Positions 8,479 to 17,333 of a DNA stretch of 64,000 nt are shown piece by piece. The translations under genes were made by a program, and so were the position numbers. Within the stretch, counting starts at the first letter, position 1. Every line of letters begins with the position of its first letter. The stretch lies in the NCBI GenBank assembly GCA_003524305.1, contig DQHW01000003.1, positions 6,992-70,991 on the forward strand. The letters run 5' to 3'. The notes under the pieces are model-generated. The model was not told where the DNA came from, did not search any database, and worked only from the letters and a program-made list of their open reading frames with translations. This stretch comes from Anaerolineaceae bacterium (GTDB lineage: Bacteria; Chloroflexota; Anaerolineae; Anaerolineales; Anaerolineaceae).

Positions 8479-9117
8479 ATGCGCTTAGAAACCTTATTCT
8501 TCGATTTGGATGACACTTTATATTCTTCAACTTCCGGTATTTGGGAAGCCATCGGTGCTCGCATGATTCAATATATGGTGGTTAAGCTGGGCGTTCCAGC
8601 TCTAAAAGCAGATGAAGAACGAGAGAGACTCTTTCAGCTTTATGGCACAACGAGACGTGGCTTACAAGCTGAATATCAAATTGATGAAGCTGATTTTATG
8701 GATTATGTTCATGATATATCGATAGACCAATATCTATCGCCAAATATTACACTGCGAAATATCCTTGAATCCTATCCGCAGCGCAAAGTGATCTTCACCA
8801 ATGCAGATACAGGTCATGCCATCCGGGTTTTAAAAACACTTGGGGTTCAAGACCTGTTTGACAAGATTATTGATATCCGTTCGATCGATCCCTGGTGTAA
8901 ACCTCAGACTGAAGCCTTTGCCAAAGCCCTGGAATTAGCCGGCATCAATAATCCTAAGAATTGCGTCATGATTGACGATGCCTTACGCAACCTGGTTACG
9001 GCTCATGAATTTGGTCTCTTTACCATTCATGTTGGCGAACCAAAAGCCATCACCCCGGTGGATGCGGCAATTATGTCTATTGAAGAACTTCCTAATGTCC
9101 TTTTGCAAACATATTAA
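8479..9117 (+). CDS. HAD-superfamily phosphatase, pyrimidine 5'-nucleotidase-like
   Basis: The 212-residue protein starts with the HAD nucleophile motif DLDDTLY (Asp10 and Asp12) and contains motif II FTNAD, motif III lysine (WCKPQTEAF) and motif IV MIDDALRN. The DLDDTLY and helical cap region match the SDT1/PHM8-like pyrimidine 5'-nucleotidase subgroup, which also includes phosphoglycolate phosphatase-like members. The substrate cannot be fixed from sequence. It is transcribed divergently from mutL across about 90 bases and followed by the protease gene after another 90 bases. Confidence 0.8.
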   Translation: MRLETLFFDLDDTLYSSTSGIWEAIGARMIQYMVVKLGVPALKADEERERLFQLYGTTRRGLQAEYQIDEADFMDYVHDISIDQYLSPNITLRNILESYPQRKVIFTNADTGHAIRVLKTLGVQDLFDKIIDIRSIDPWCKPQTEAFAKALELAGINNPKNCVMIDDALRNLVTAHEFGLFTIHVGEPKAITPVDAAIMSIEELPNVLLQTY

Positions 9118-9206
9118 TGATCCGGTGGAAGAGGTAAAAGTATCTTTCCAACGATTAACGAATCAAAAAGAAATAAATATTAAAGGTTTGGTAAGCTAGG
9201 AGAAAA

Positions 9207-10442
9207 ATGGAAAACAAACACACCGGACGAAACATACTTCTGGTTTTTGTAGCAATCGTTCTAATGGCAGGCACTTTTTCTGGAGGCATTCTGGTGGGTT
9301 GGATGCTTCCGAGTCAAACACCACTTGATTCTTTTTCAGCAACTGTAACGCCTTCTGGCACTGAAGATCAAGAAATGGCTTTGGATGTGCTCTTCGCTCC
9401 CTTCTGGGAAACATGGCAATATTTACACGACCAATATGTTGATCAGCCAGTCGATGATACTAAATTGATGCAAGGCGCCATCAGGGGAATGATGGATTCT
9501 TTAGGAGATAAACACACGGGATATATGGACCCTGATACATATAATCAAGTCACAGCTCCCCTAGATGGTTCATATGAAGGTATCGGCGCCTCTGTGGATA
9601 CTGCTGGTGATTTATTGACCATTATCAGCGCCATGCCAGACAGCCCAGCTGAAAAAGCCGGCCTTAAACCTGGTGACGCTGTCATTAAAGTCAATGGTAC
9701 TGACGTCACCAAAACAGACCCCAATATTGTATTGAAATCAGTAAAAGGTCCCGCAGGTACCGATGTGACGCTGACCATCCAACGTGTTGACCAGCCAGAT
9801 CCCTTCGATGTGACCATCACACGCCAAAAGATCGATCTAAAAAGTGTAACCAGTGAAATGAAAGACGGTAATATTGCTTACGTCAGAATTTCAACATATG
9901 GCGAAACTACCACTGATGAACTTATATCCGCACTTGAAACGCTCCTGGCTCAAAATCCAAAGGGATTGATTCTAGATCTGCGATATAACAGCGGCGGATA
10001 CCTCATCACTGCCATCGAAGTGATATCTCAATTTATTCCAAGCGGAATTGTGATGTATGAACAGGAACAAAACGGTGAAGAAACCACTTATTCTGCTGAA
10101 CCAGGCGGCCTGGCTACTGAAATTCCACTAGTCGTTCTTGTAAATGAAGGTTCCGCCTCAGCCTCAGAGATCACAGCCGGCGCGATCCAGGATTTTGGTC
10201 GCGGAACATTGGTTGGAGTTACGACCTATGGTAAAGGGTCCGTGCAAAATTGGATCCCGCTCAATAATAATCAAGGTGCCGTCCGTATCACGGTGGCGCG
10301 TTGGTTGACCCCGAATCACAGACAAATTAATGATGTCGGCCTCACGCCCGATGTCGTTGTTGAGATCACTGAAGCCGACTTTGACGCCGGAATTGATACA
10401 CAATTGAATAAAGCCATTGAAATCCTTAGTCAAGCAGGGTAA
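9207..10442 (+). CDS. Carboxy-terminal processing protease, S41 family, membrane anchored
   Basis: Extracytoplasmic serine protease of the CtpA/Prc group. One N-terminal transmembrane helix (residues about 8-33) anchors it. Then come the S41 N-terminal helical part, a PDZ domain (about 115-205, with GAS and AGLKPGD) and the catalytic domain with LDLRYNSGG, the nucleophile in NEGSASASE and the general-base lysine in TYGKGSVQ. The length of 411 residues is normal. The start follows TAGGAG eight bases upstream. It probably trims secreted or lipid-anchored proteins; nothing adjacent identifies the substrate. Confidence 0.93.
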   Translation: MENKHTGRNILLVFVAIVLMAGTFSGGILVGWMLPSQTPLDSFSATVTPSGTEDQEMALDVLFAPFWETWQYLHDQYVDQPVDDTKLMQGAIRGMMDSLGDKHTGYMDPDTYNQVTAPLDGSYEGIGASVDTAGDLLTIISAMPDSPAEKAGLKPGDAVIKVNGTDVTKTDPNIVLKSVKGPAGTDVTLTIQRVDQPDPFDVTITRQKIDLKSVTSEMKDGNIAYVRISTYGETTTDELISALETLLAQNPKGLILDLRYNSGGYLITAIEVISQFIPSGIVMYEQEQNGEETTYSAEPGGLATEIPLVVLVNEGSASASEITAGAIQDFGRGTLVGVTTYGKGSVQNWIPLNNNQGAVRITVARWLTPNHRQINDVGLTPDVVVEITEADFDAGIDTQLNKAIEILSQAG

Positions 10443-10489
10443 AGTATGATATGATTGGCAGGATTAATTAATAAGTAACACCTAATAAA

Positions 10490-10518
10490 TTGACAGTACT
10501 TCCGGCAGAGTGTATAAT
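10490..10518 (+). promoter_or_regulatory. Consensus sigma-70-type promoter for the S1-domain gene
   Basis: TTGACA at 10490-10495, a 17-base spacer and TATAAT at 10513-10518. It overlaps a possible upstream GTG start at 10510 and so argues that translation begins at the ATG at 10555. Confidence 0.85.
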
Positions 10519-10554
10519 CACCCTTCGCTGATAAACGAAATTGGAGAAACCCTT

Positions 10555-11400
10555 ATGGATATGAGTGTTGTGGCGGATACAAACCGCACAATCGAACCAA
10601 AAATGCAATTTTCAGGAAAGGTAATAAAAACCCGCCTGGCAGGTGCCGTGATAGATATCGGCGTCGGTAAACCAGCGGTTCTTCACATCTCACAGGTTGT
10701 TGCACCAGAGGGCGTTCAAATCAAACGTATTGAAGATGTCCTTAAAGAAGGTGAAATGATCGATGTGTGGGTGAAAAAAGTCGCCCGTAAAGATGACGAA
10801 GAACGCATCGAATTAACCATGATGCGCCCACTTGATCTTGAATGGCGTGAAATTAAAATCGGCACAACCGTTAAAGGTAAAGTTGTTCGCCTTGAAAAAT
10901 TTGGTGCTTTTATTGAAATTGGTGCCGAACGTCCCGGATTGGTCCATATCAGTGAAATGGCTCATGGATATGTGAAAGTACCCGGTGATGTGGTCAAAGA
11001 AGGCGACGAAATTGAAGCACAAGTCATTGAAGTCAACCGTCGAAAAAAACAAATCAAGTTGAGCATGAAAGCGCTTCAACCTGTTCCTGAAATTGTTGAA
11101 GAAAAACCAAAACCGACTGCCAAACAGAATCCTGCTCGTTTTGCGGCTGATCCCAATCGCGAAAAGAAACCGGCGCGTAAACCTCGCCGTCGTACCGAAG
11201 AAGATAACACAGCATTGTTGAATTCGTTCAATGAAACCAATGAACCGGAACCCACGGTCATGGAATTAGCAATGAAAGCTGCAATGGAAAAAGCCAAGGA
11301 TCGAAAGAAAAAGCAGGAATCCCACGAGGATAAAGCGGGTACCAAAGAACAAGAAGATATCCTCTCCCGCACCCTCGAAAACAAACTGGAAACCAAGTAG
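10555..11400 (+). CDS. S1 RNA-binding domain protein with two S1 repeats
   Basis: The 281 residues hold two S1 OB-folds, at about residues 18-92 (GKVIKTRLAGAVIDIG ... VLHISQV) and 100-175 (GKVVRLEKFGAFIEIG ... GLVHISEMAH, ending RRKKQIKLSMKAL). A charged low-complexity tail rich in Lys, Arg, Glu and Pro follows. The layout resembles short ribosomal protein S1 / Ysr-type translation proteins found in Gram-positive and related groups. It probably binds mRNA at the ribosome, but could also be a regulator. The ATG at 10555 has GGAG eight bases upstream. It is preceded by a perfect promoter and followed by a strong terminator, so it is a single-gene unit with probable high expression. Confidence 0.85.
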   Translation: MDMSVVADTNRTIEPKMQFSGKVIKTRLAGAVIDIGVGKPAVLHISQVVAPEGVQIKRIEDVLKEGEMIDVWVKKVARKDDEERIELTMMRPLDLEWREIKIGTTVKGKVVRLEKFGAFIEIGAERPGLVHISEMAHGYVKVPGDVVKEGDEIEAQVIEVNRRKKQIKLSMKALQPVPEIVEEKPKPTAKQNPARFAADPNREKKPARKPRRRTEEDNTALLNSFNETNEPEPTVMELAMKAAMEKAKDRKKKQESHEDKAGTKEQEDILSRTLENKLETK

Positions 11401-11409
11401 AACCCTTAA

Positions 11410-11440
11410 AAAACCATCCCCCAACCCCGGATGGTTTTTC
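11410..11440 (+). terminator. Rho-independent terminator after the S1-domain gene
   Basis: AAAACCATCC (11410-11419) pairs with GGATGGTTTT (11429-11438), with a nine-base loop and a T-rich end. Confidence 0.85.
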
Positions 11441-11511
11441 ATGTTTTGATATGAAAGATATGATAAACTGACCTTGAGGTCAAAATGACGTGTGATTTTT
11501 ATGAATGATTT

Positions 11512-11539
11512 TTGCGTTTTCACATTATATTTCGATAAT
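11512..11539 (+). promoter_or_regulatory. Probable pyrG promoter
   Basis: TTGCGT (11512-11517), 16-base spacer, GATAAT (11534-11539). The predicted transcript start near 11546 falls immediately before the leader hairpin. Confidence 0.5.
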
Positions 11540-11549
11540 CATCTCGCCT

Positions 11550-11588
11550 GGAGGTGCTGTTCAACAGCCCTCCTCGCTTTTTAATTCT
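11550..11588 (+). promoter_or_regulatory. pyrG leader hairpin with T-run, possible attenuator
   Basis: GGAGG-T-GCTG, a loop TTCAA, then CAGC-CCTCC (11550-11573) form a nine-pair stem with one bulged base. A T-rich run (11578-11588) follows, and the pyrG ATG lies 27 bases further on. This has the form of an intrinsic terminator inside the leader. Known pyrG genes of Bacillus are controlled by leader attenuation that senses CTP; here the mechanism is inferred only from position and shape. It may alternatively terminate upstream transcription. Confidence 0.55.
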
Positions 11589-11614
11589 TTGTTCCATTAC
11601 TTATAGGAGTGACC

Positions 11615-13258
11615 ATGCCCACTAAATATATTTTCTTTACAGGCGGAGTCGTGAGTTCGGTTGGCAAAGGTGTCACCGCTGCCGCGGTGGGAAGACTTTT
11701 AAAACAACGGGGATTTTCGGTTGCTGTTCAAAAACTTGATCCATATATTAATGTAGATCCAGGCACAATGAGCCCTTATCAACATGGCGAGGTTTTTGTT
11801 TTGGATGATGGCGCAGAAACCGATCTCGACCTGGGACATTACGAACGTTTGATTGATGTCAGGTTAAACAAAACTTGCAACATCACATCAGGCCAGGTAT
11901 ATGCCGATGTGATCGCAAAAGAACGCCGTGGTGATTATCTTGGAGGCACCATCCAGGTTATTCCGCACATCACCAATGAGATCAAACGCCGCATCGGTCT
12001 TGTCTCAAAAATGACCGGAGCTGAGATCGTCTTGGTTGAGGTAGGCGGAACAGTCGGCGATATTGAAAGTTTGCCTTTTCTTGAAGCCTTACGTCAACTG
12101 CGCACCGATATGGGGCGCGAAAACACGCTCTACATTCATGTAACATGGCTGCCCTACATCGGCGCTACTGAAGAATTAAAAACCAAACCGACGCAACACT
12201 CAGTCCGCGAATTGCGCTCCATCGGTATCACACCTGATATGATCGTGGCACGCAGTGATACGCCCATCGAAGATGTATTATGTGAAAAAATTGCCCAATT
12301 TTGCGACGTTGAAAAACGCGCAGTAATACCTATGGTCACAGCCCCCATTCTTTACGAGATTCCTCTTTTACTTGAACAGGCCCACGTTGGTGATTTCATT
12401 TTGGAACGACTAAACCTGACTTCACAAAAAAAACCGAATTGGAATGCCTGGCAGCGACTGGTAGTCGAAACAAAACGCGAAAAACCTTCGGTTTCTATCG
12501 CCCTGGTTGGAAAGTATGTAGAGCTGCATGACGCCTACATAAGCGTTCGTGAATCACTAAAACATGCAGCTTTGGCATTAGGTGTTGAACTGGATTTAAA
12601 ATGGATTCATTCAGTAGATGTTGAAAAAGGCACCAATCCAGATAAATTTGAAGATGTTTTTGGCATCGTTGTGCCTGGCGGTTTTGGCAGCCGTGGTATT
12701 GAAGGCAAGATCATGGCCGCTCAATATGCCCGCTTAAACAAAGTGCCCTATTTAGGTTTATGCCTGGGAATGCAATTGATGGTGGTGGATTTTGGTCGTG
12801 AAGTCTTGAGCACTGACAATGTAAATTCATCCGAGTTTGACCGTACCACGCAGCACCCGGTGATTGACTTGATGCTCGAACAACAAGACGTTACCGATAT
12901 GGGTGGTACCATGCGTTTGGGCTTATATCCCTGTAACTTGCAGCCCGGCACAATTGCCCAAAAGGCTTACGGGGTTGATAAAGTGGAAGAACGGCACCGT
13001 CATCGTTTTGAATTCAATAATGCTTACCGTGAACAATTTGCCAAACACGGCATGAAATTCTCTGGTCTCTCGCCCAACGGTAACCTGGTCGAGATTGCTG
13101 AATTGGAGAACCATCCCTTCATGTTAGGAACCCAATTCCATCCAGAATTTCTCTCCCGTCCCACCCGGCCGCATCCATTGTTTGTGCAGTTCATGCGTGC
13201 GGCCTGCGAAAAAGCTGGAATTCCAACCGAAGAACCGCCGCTCTCGTTTGACGAGTAA
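11615..13258 (+). CDS. pyrG: CTP synthase
   Basis: Makes CTP from UTP, ATP and glutamine in the cytoplasm. The N-terminal synthase domain has FFTGGVVSSVGKGV (P-loop, start of the protein), QKLDPYINVDPGTMSP and GGTVGDIES. The C-terminal glutamine amidotransferase domain has the oxyanion GGFG and the catalytic Cys in LCLGMQ (about residue 384), with HPEFLSRP at the end holding the His-Glu pair. The 547-residue length is standard. Start chosen at the ATG at 11615, seven bases after AGGAG; the GTG at 11609 is less likely. Eno follows on the same strand after 88 bases. Confidence 0.98.
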   Translation: MPTKYIFFTGGVVSSVGKGVTAAAVGRLLKQRGFSVAVQKLDPYINVDPGTMSPYQHGEVFVLDDGAETDLDLGHYERLIDVRLNKTCNITSGQVYADVIAKERRGDYLGGTIQVIPHITNEIKRRIGLVSKMTGAEIVLVEVGGTVGDIESLPFLEALRQLRTDMGRENTLYIHVTWLPYIGATEELKTKPTQHSVRELRSIGITPDMIVARSDTPIEDVLCEKIAQFCDVEKRAVIPMVTAPILYEIPLLLEQAHVGDFILERLNLTSQKKPNWNAWQRLVVETKREKPSVSIALVGKYVELHDAYISVRESLKHAALALGVELDLKWIHSVDVEKGTNPDKFEDVFGIVVPGGFGSRGIEGKIMAAQYARLNKVPYLGLCLGMQLMVVDFGREVLSTDNVNSSEFDRTTQHPVIDLMLEQQDVTDMGGTMRLGLYPCNLQPGTIAQKAYGVDKVEERHRHRFEFNNAYREQFAKHGMKFSGLSPNGNLVEIAELENHPFMLGTQFHPEFLSRPTRPHPLFVQFMRAACEKAGIPTEEPPLSFDE

Positions 13259-13346
13259 AACCAAGCAATTTTGTATTATACTTAATTGTTTCGTCTGTAA
13301 ATATGGCAGTCTGACTGCCTTAATCTGATAAAAAAGGAAAAATATT

Positions 13347-14633
13347 ATGGAAATCGTATCTGTTGAAGGTCTCGAAGTTCTGGATTCACGCGGCAATCCC
13401 ACTGTGGATGTGAGAGTCATCCTTGAAGATGGCTCCTATGGCACCGCGATTGTGCCCTCTGGTGCTTCCACTGGCATCCATGAAGCCCTCGAAATGCGTG
13501 ACGGCGACAAATCCCGCTACAACGGCAAGGGTGTGCTCAAGGCAGTCGAGAATGTTAACGGCGAAATCGCTGAAAACCTGCTAGGCATGGAAGCATTCGA
13601 ACAGAAAGAAATCGACGAGTTCATGATCGAACTTGACGGCACCAAGAACAAAAGCCGACTCGGTGCCAACGCCATGTTGGGTGTTTCTTTGGCCGTTGCC
13701 AAAGCTGCCGCCAACTCTCTCGGCATGCCTCTTTATCGCTATCTGGGAGGCGTTTACGCCCACGTACTGCCCACTCCTATGATGAACATCCTCAACGGCG
13801 GCGCACACACCAATTGGCAGTCAACAGACGCCCAGGAATTCATGGTCATGCCTCTTGGCGCTCCCTCCTTCGCTGAAGGTCTGCGCTGGGGTGCCGAGAT
13901 TTATCACAAACTCAAAGAAGTCCTCAAGGGCCGCGGATACGCAACCCTGGTTGGCGATGAAGGTGGTTACGCGCCCGCTCTGAAGGCGAATAACGAAGCT
14001 GTGGAAGTTATTCTTGAAGCCATCGAAAAAGCCGGTTACAAGGCTGGTGAGCAGGTTTGCATCGCATTGGATCCTGCTGCCTCGGAATTCTATGAAGAAG
14101 AGACCAAAACCTATAACCTACGCAAAGAAGGCAAGAAATTGACCAGTGAACAGATGGTTGAATTCTGGATTAACTGGACCAAACAATACCCGATCGTCTC
14201 CATCGAAGACGGCCTTGCCCAAGATGATTGGGAAGGTTGGAAACTGATGACCAAGTTGGTTGGCGATAAGATTCAAATCGTGGGCGATGATCTGTTGGTA
14301 ACCAATACAGAACGCGTTCGCCGTGGAATTAAGGAAAATGCCTGTAATGCCTTGCTGGTTAAACTGAACCAGATCGGCACTCTCACAGAAACCATCGAAG
14401 CCGTCGAAACCTGCCACCGCAACGGATGGCGCGCCGTCACTTCTCACCGTTCTGGCGAGACCGAAGATGCCACTATTGCCGACCTGGCTGTCGCCCTCAA
14501 TATGGGTCAAATCAAGACCGGTGCTCCCGCCCGCTCTGATCGTGTGGCAAAATACAATCAACTTCTGCGCATCGAAGCCGAACTCGGCGATACCGCCAAA
14601 TACGCTGGCTGGTCTGCCCTCCGCGGTCATTAA
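13347..14633 (+). CDS. eno: Enolase
   Basis: Converts 2-phosphoglycerate to phosphoenolpyruvate. The 428-residue length is typical. The sequence shows VLDSRGNPTVDV, the GASTG loop, GDEGGYAP (general acid Glu), the Mg ligands in ALDPAASEF, SIEDGLAQDDW and GDDLLVTN, the catalytic Lys in LLVKLNQIGTLTE, and SHRSGETEDATIADLAVA. An AAAGGAAAA ribosome site precedes the ATG. The gene is richer in C-ending codons than its neighbours, as expected for a highly expressed glycolytic gene. It ends at a strong terminator. Confidence 0.98.
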   Translation: MEIVSVEGLEVLDSRGNPTVDVRVILEDGSYGTAIVPSGASTGIHEALEMRDGDKSRYNGKGVLKAVENVNGEIAENLLGMEAFEQKEIDEFMIELDGTKNKSRLGANAMLGVSLAVAKAAANSLGMPLYRYLGGVYAHVLPTPMMNILNGGAHTNWQSTDAQEFMVMPLGAPSFAEGLRWGAEIYHKLKEVLKGRGYATLVGDEGGYAPALKANNEAVEVILEAIEKAGYKAGEQVCIALDPAASEFYEEETKTYNLRKEGKKLTSEQMVEFWINWTKQYPIVSIEDGLAQDDWEGWKLMTKLVGDKIQIVGDDLLVTNTERVRRGIKENACNALLVKLNQIGTLTETIEAVETCHRNGWRAVTSHRSGETEDATIADLAVALNMGQIKTGAPARSDRVAKYNQLLRIEAELGDTAKYAGWSALRGH

Positions 14634-14649
14634 TTAGTATCTCTTATCT

Positions 14650-14691
14650 AAACTCCCGCAGTTTTGATGAAAACCGCGGGAGTTTGCTTTT
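14650..14691 (+). terminator. Rho-independent terminator after eno
   Basis: AAACTCCCGC(A)GTTTT pairs with AAAACCGCGGGAGTTT with a GATG loop, followed by GCTTTT. Confidence 0.88.
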
Positions 14692-14858
14692 AATTATTTG
14701 TAAGAGTACTTGTGCCATTCCCCAATTAATATATGTCATTTATAGAATATGTAGGCTGCTCATGGACCATTTATATCAATTTTCAAGAGTCCTATCCAAA
14801 ACCTTAGACATGTGGTTATAATTTGCCATTGCATTGCATCAAGTCAGGAGAACGTACA

Positions 14859-15626
14859 ATGTCGCTTTATAATGAATTTGCCCAGGTTTATGCCAAGGGA
14901 GATTACCCCACCCTTTCTCAAGCAGTCGCAGAGATACTCCCTGCTATCTTAAAACAATACGGAATTCCCTCATCAGGCAAGCTGCTGGACGTGGCTTGTG
15001 GTGAAGGCAGTTTCGCGCTCTCAATGTCGAAAAGTGGATGGCAGGTAACCGGCATTGACCAATCCGACGAAATGCTGCGTCTGGCAAGACATAGGGCACA
15101 ACAAGCTAAATTGGATATCAGTTTCTTAAAACATGATATGCGTTTCCTGGATTTTTCAGATGAGTTTGACCTGGTCACCTGCTGGTTTGACAGCCTGAAT
15201 TACATGTTAACGACGGATGATCTCCAATCCACTTTTAACAATATCGCCAGATCATTAAAACCTGGCGGTTGGTTCTTATTTGACATGAATACCACCTATG
15301 GATTGGCAGTTCAAAGACAAGAAGAGAAATGCTACGTGCAGCAAGAAACCCCGGATCTGCTTGAACTTCACCGCACCAGTTATGATTTTGAAAACCAGAG
15401 AGGTTGTGTCAAAATCACATGGTTTGTGCGTGAGGGTGAAATCTGGCAAAAATTTGAAGAGAAACATACCGAACGAGCATTTTCAATTAATAAAATTGAG
15501 GCGTGTCTGGACTATGCAGGTTTCAAAGTAGTTGATAGATTTGGCAGTTTGAAGAACATGACACCTTTACAATCGGATTCAAACCGGGTTTGGTTCCTCA
15601 CGCGTAACGAAGGTTCAACCCACTAA
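14859..15626 (+). CDS. Class I SAM-dependent methyltransferase
   Basis: A 255-residue Rossmann methyltransferase. Motif I is LLDVACGEGSFAL (about residues 40-52), followed by the acidic residue of motif II (TGIDQSDEML) and motif IV-like DLVTCWFDSLNYM. A post-motif LKPGGWFLFDMNT strand follows. This pattern is common in small-molecule methyltransferases of the UbiE/COQ5-like type; the substrate is unknown. The start was set at 14859, eight bases after AGGAG; a TATAAT box lies near 14817. Its end overlaps the convergent UDG gene by 12 bases. Confidence 0.85.
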   Translation: MSLYNEFAQVYAKGDYPTLSQAVAEILPAILKQYGIPSSGKLLDVACGEGSFALSMSKSGWQVTGIDQSDEMLRLARHRAQQAKLDISFLKHDMRFLDFSDEFDLVTCWFDSLNYMLTTDDLQSTFNNIARSLKPGGWFLFDMNTTYGLAVQRQEEKCYVQQETPDLLELHRTSYDFENQRGCVKITWFVREGEIWQKFEEKHTERAFSINKIEACLDYAGFKVVDRFGSLKNMTPLQSDSNRVWFLTRNEGSTH

Positions 15627-16298
15627 AAACTTACTTACCTGATTCCAGATATTGTCTAACATGGCCGCCGTCAGGCGGCCGGTTTGCGTATTCTGCCGGC
15701 TGGGATGGTAAGAAGCCATCACCCAAACACCTTTTTGATCTGAGAAATAGCATACCCCGTGAGAAAAAATGGGGATTGATTTACCTTCTGAGACACGGTA
15801 TTTAATAGTAAGTTGATCCCAGGCGAGCTTACCGAGAGCGACAATCACTTTCAAATGCTTTAGGAATGCAGTTTCGGCATCCAACCAGGGTTGGCAGTTC
15901 AATATTTCTTCTCTGGTGGGCTTATTGTCTGGAGGCACACAGCGGCAAACCGCCGTGATCCAAAGGTTTTTTAGTAATAAACCATCTCCCAAATTCATAC
16001 CATCCGGTTGGTTCGCAAATCCCGCCCGGTAAAGAGCTGGATACAAAAATTTTCCAGAATCATCACCGGTGAACATACGCCCTGTGCGGTTTGAGCCGTG
16101 TGCGCCAGGCGCCAACCCTACAACCAGTACCTGTGCCTTTTCATCTCCAAAACCGGGGACGGGTTTTGCCCAATAAGTTTGATCGCGGTAGGCTTTGCGC
16201 TTAACCTCTCCAACTTCCTCGCGCCAAGCTACCAACCGCGGACAATCTCTGCAGTTAGTCAATTCTTTGTCAAGGTGAGAGAGACTTTGAAATTTCAT
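15615..16298 (-). CDS. Uracil-DNA glycosylase family 5 (UDGb)
   Basis: Excises uracil, and in this family also hypoxanthine, from DNA. The 227-residue protein has the Fe-S cluster cysteines CRDCPR (near residue 18) and a second pair in the VCRCVPPDNKPT and LNCQPW region. Motif A reads GLAPGAHGSNRTGRMFTGD, which is the UDGb form rather than the GEAPG.DE form of family 4, and motif B is SYHPSRQNTQTGRLT. It lies head to tail with queA and ruvB on the minus strand (12-base gap to queA), so a queA-UDGb unit downstream of ruvB is likely. Confidence 0.88.
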   Translation of the reverse strand: MKFQSLSHLDKELTNCRDCPRLVAWREEVGEVKRKAYRDQTYWAKPVPGFGDEKAQVLVVGLAPGAHGSNRTGRMFTGDDSGKFLYPALYRAGFANQPDGMNLGDGLLLKNLWITAVCRCVPPDNKPTREEILNCQPWLDAETAFLKHLKVIVALGKLAWDQLTIKYRVSEGKSIPIFSHGVCYFSDQKGVWVMASYHPSRQNTQTGRLTAAMLDNIWNQVSKFLVG

Positions 16299-16309
16299 TG
16301 CATTTGGAA

Positions 16310-17329
16310 TTATAAAATTAACATGGCATCGCCAAATGAATAGAAGCGATAGCCGCGTTGGATGGCCGTCTCGTAGGTTTTCAAAACTTTTTCCCTGCCG
16401 GCGAAGGCACTTACCAGCATGATCAAAGATGATTGCGGCAGATGAAAATTGGTGATCATGGCGTCCACGACCCTAAATTGATAACCCGGAAGGATAAATA
16501 ATTTTGTAGGTCCAGATATTGAATTCACTCGATTAGGGATAGTGCTGGCAGCGGCTGCAGATTCGAGAGTGCGGACGCTTGTGGTTCCCACCGCGATAAC
16601 TCGTCCGCCATTTTTTTTTGTTAGATTAATCAGTGCTGCGGTTTCGGGGGTGACTTCGCACCACTCGCTGTGAATCACATGCTCAAGCGGATTATCTTCC
16701 GATACCGGCATGAAAGTATCAAGACCAACATGCAAGGTCACCTTGGCAATCGTAATGCCCGCCTGTTCAAGTTCACTCATCAACTGAGGCGTAAAGTGCA
16801 ACCCGGCGGTTGGAGCAGCAGCCGATCCACTTTCTTTGGAATACACCGTTTGGTAGCGATCTGGATTAGTTAGGGGGGTGTGAATGTAAGGCGGCAGGGG
16901 CATTTCACCCACATTGGGCAGCAAGTTTTCTATCGGCGAAAGAAACCTTATCAATCTGCGGCTGGCACCTAAATCTTCAAGGATTTCGGTTTCGGGTCCA
17001 TCTTCAACCGTGATTTTGACGCCGGGTTTTAATCCTTTACCTCCCACCAACGCCTCCCACACATCGGGTTCTATTCGCTTGAGCAGCAGCACTTCCACTT
17101 TGCCGCCGGTAACTTTATGGGCAAATAGACGCGCCGGTATCACCCTGGTTTGATTGACCACCAACAGGTCACCAGCTTTAAGATAACTTCCAACATTGTG
17201 AAAAATCGCATCTTCAATTGAATCTTGATCGCGGCGTAAAATCATCAATCGTGAATGATCACGCGGCTCAACCGGCGTCTGAGCGATACACTCAGGCGGA
17301 AGATGGTAATTGAAGTCAGATGTTTTCAT
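16310..17329 (-). CDS. queA: S-adenosylmethionine:tRNA ribosyltransferase-isomerase
   Basis: QueA transfers and isomerises the ribosyl of SAM onto preQ1-tRNA, forming epoxyqueuosine at the wobble base. The 339 residues start MKTSDFNYHLP and carry family blocks YHLPPECIAQTPVEPRDHSRL, GDLLVVNQTRVIPARL, AAPTAGLHFT, VTLHVGLDTF, VGTTSVRTLESA and TNFHLPQSSLIMLVSAFAG. It begins four bases after the ruvB stop, so the two are an operon, as in many bacteria. Confidence 0.97.
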   Translation of the reverse strand: MKTSDFNYHLPPECIAQTPVEPRDHSRLMILRRDQDSIEDAIFHNVGSYLKAGDLLVVNQTRVIPARLFAHKVTGGKVEVLLLKRIEPDVWEALVGGKGLKPGVKITVEDGPETEILEDLGASRRLIRFLSPIENLLPNVGEMPLPPYIHTPLTNPDRYQTVYSKESGSAAAPTAGLHFTPQLMSELEQAGITIAKVTLHVGLDTFMPVSEDNPLEHVIHSEWCEVTPETAALINLTKKNGGRVIAVGTTSVRTLESAAAASTIPNRVNSISGPTKLFILPGYQFRVVDAMITNFHLPQSSLIMLVSAFAGREKVLKTYETAIQRGYRFYSFGDAMLIL

Positions 17330-17333
17330 ACTT

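Noticed and set aside
14118..14630. 170-codon frame antisense to eno
   Set aside because: It mirrors the codon bias of eno, one of the best-supported genes here, and has no ribosome site or family.
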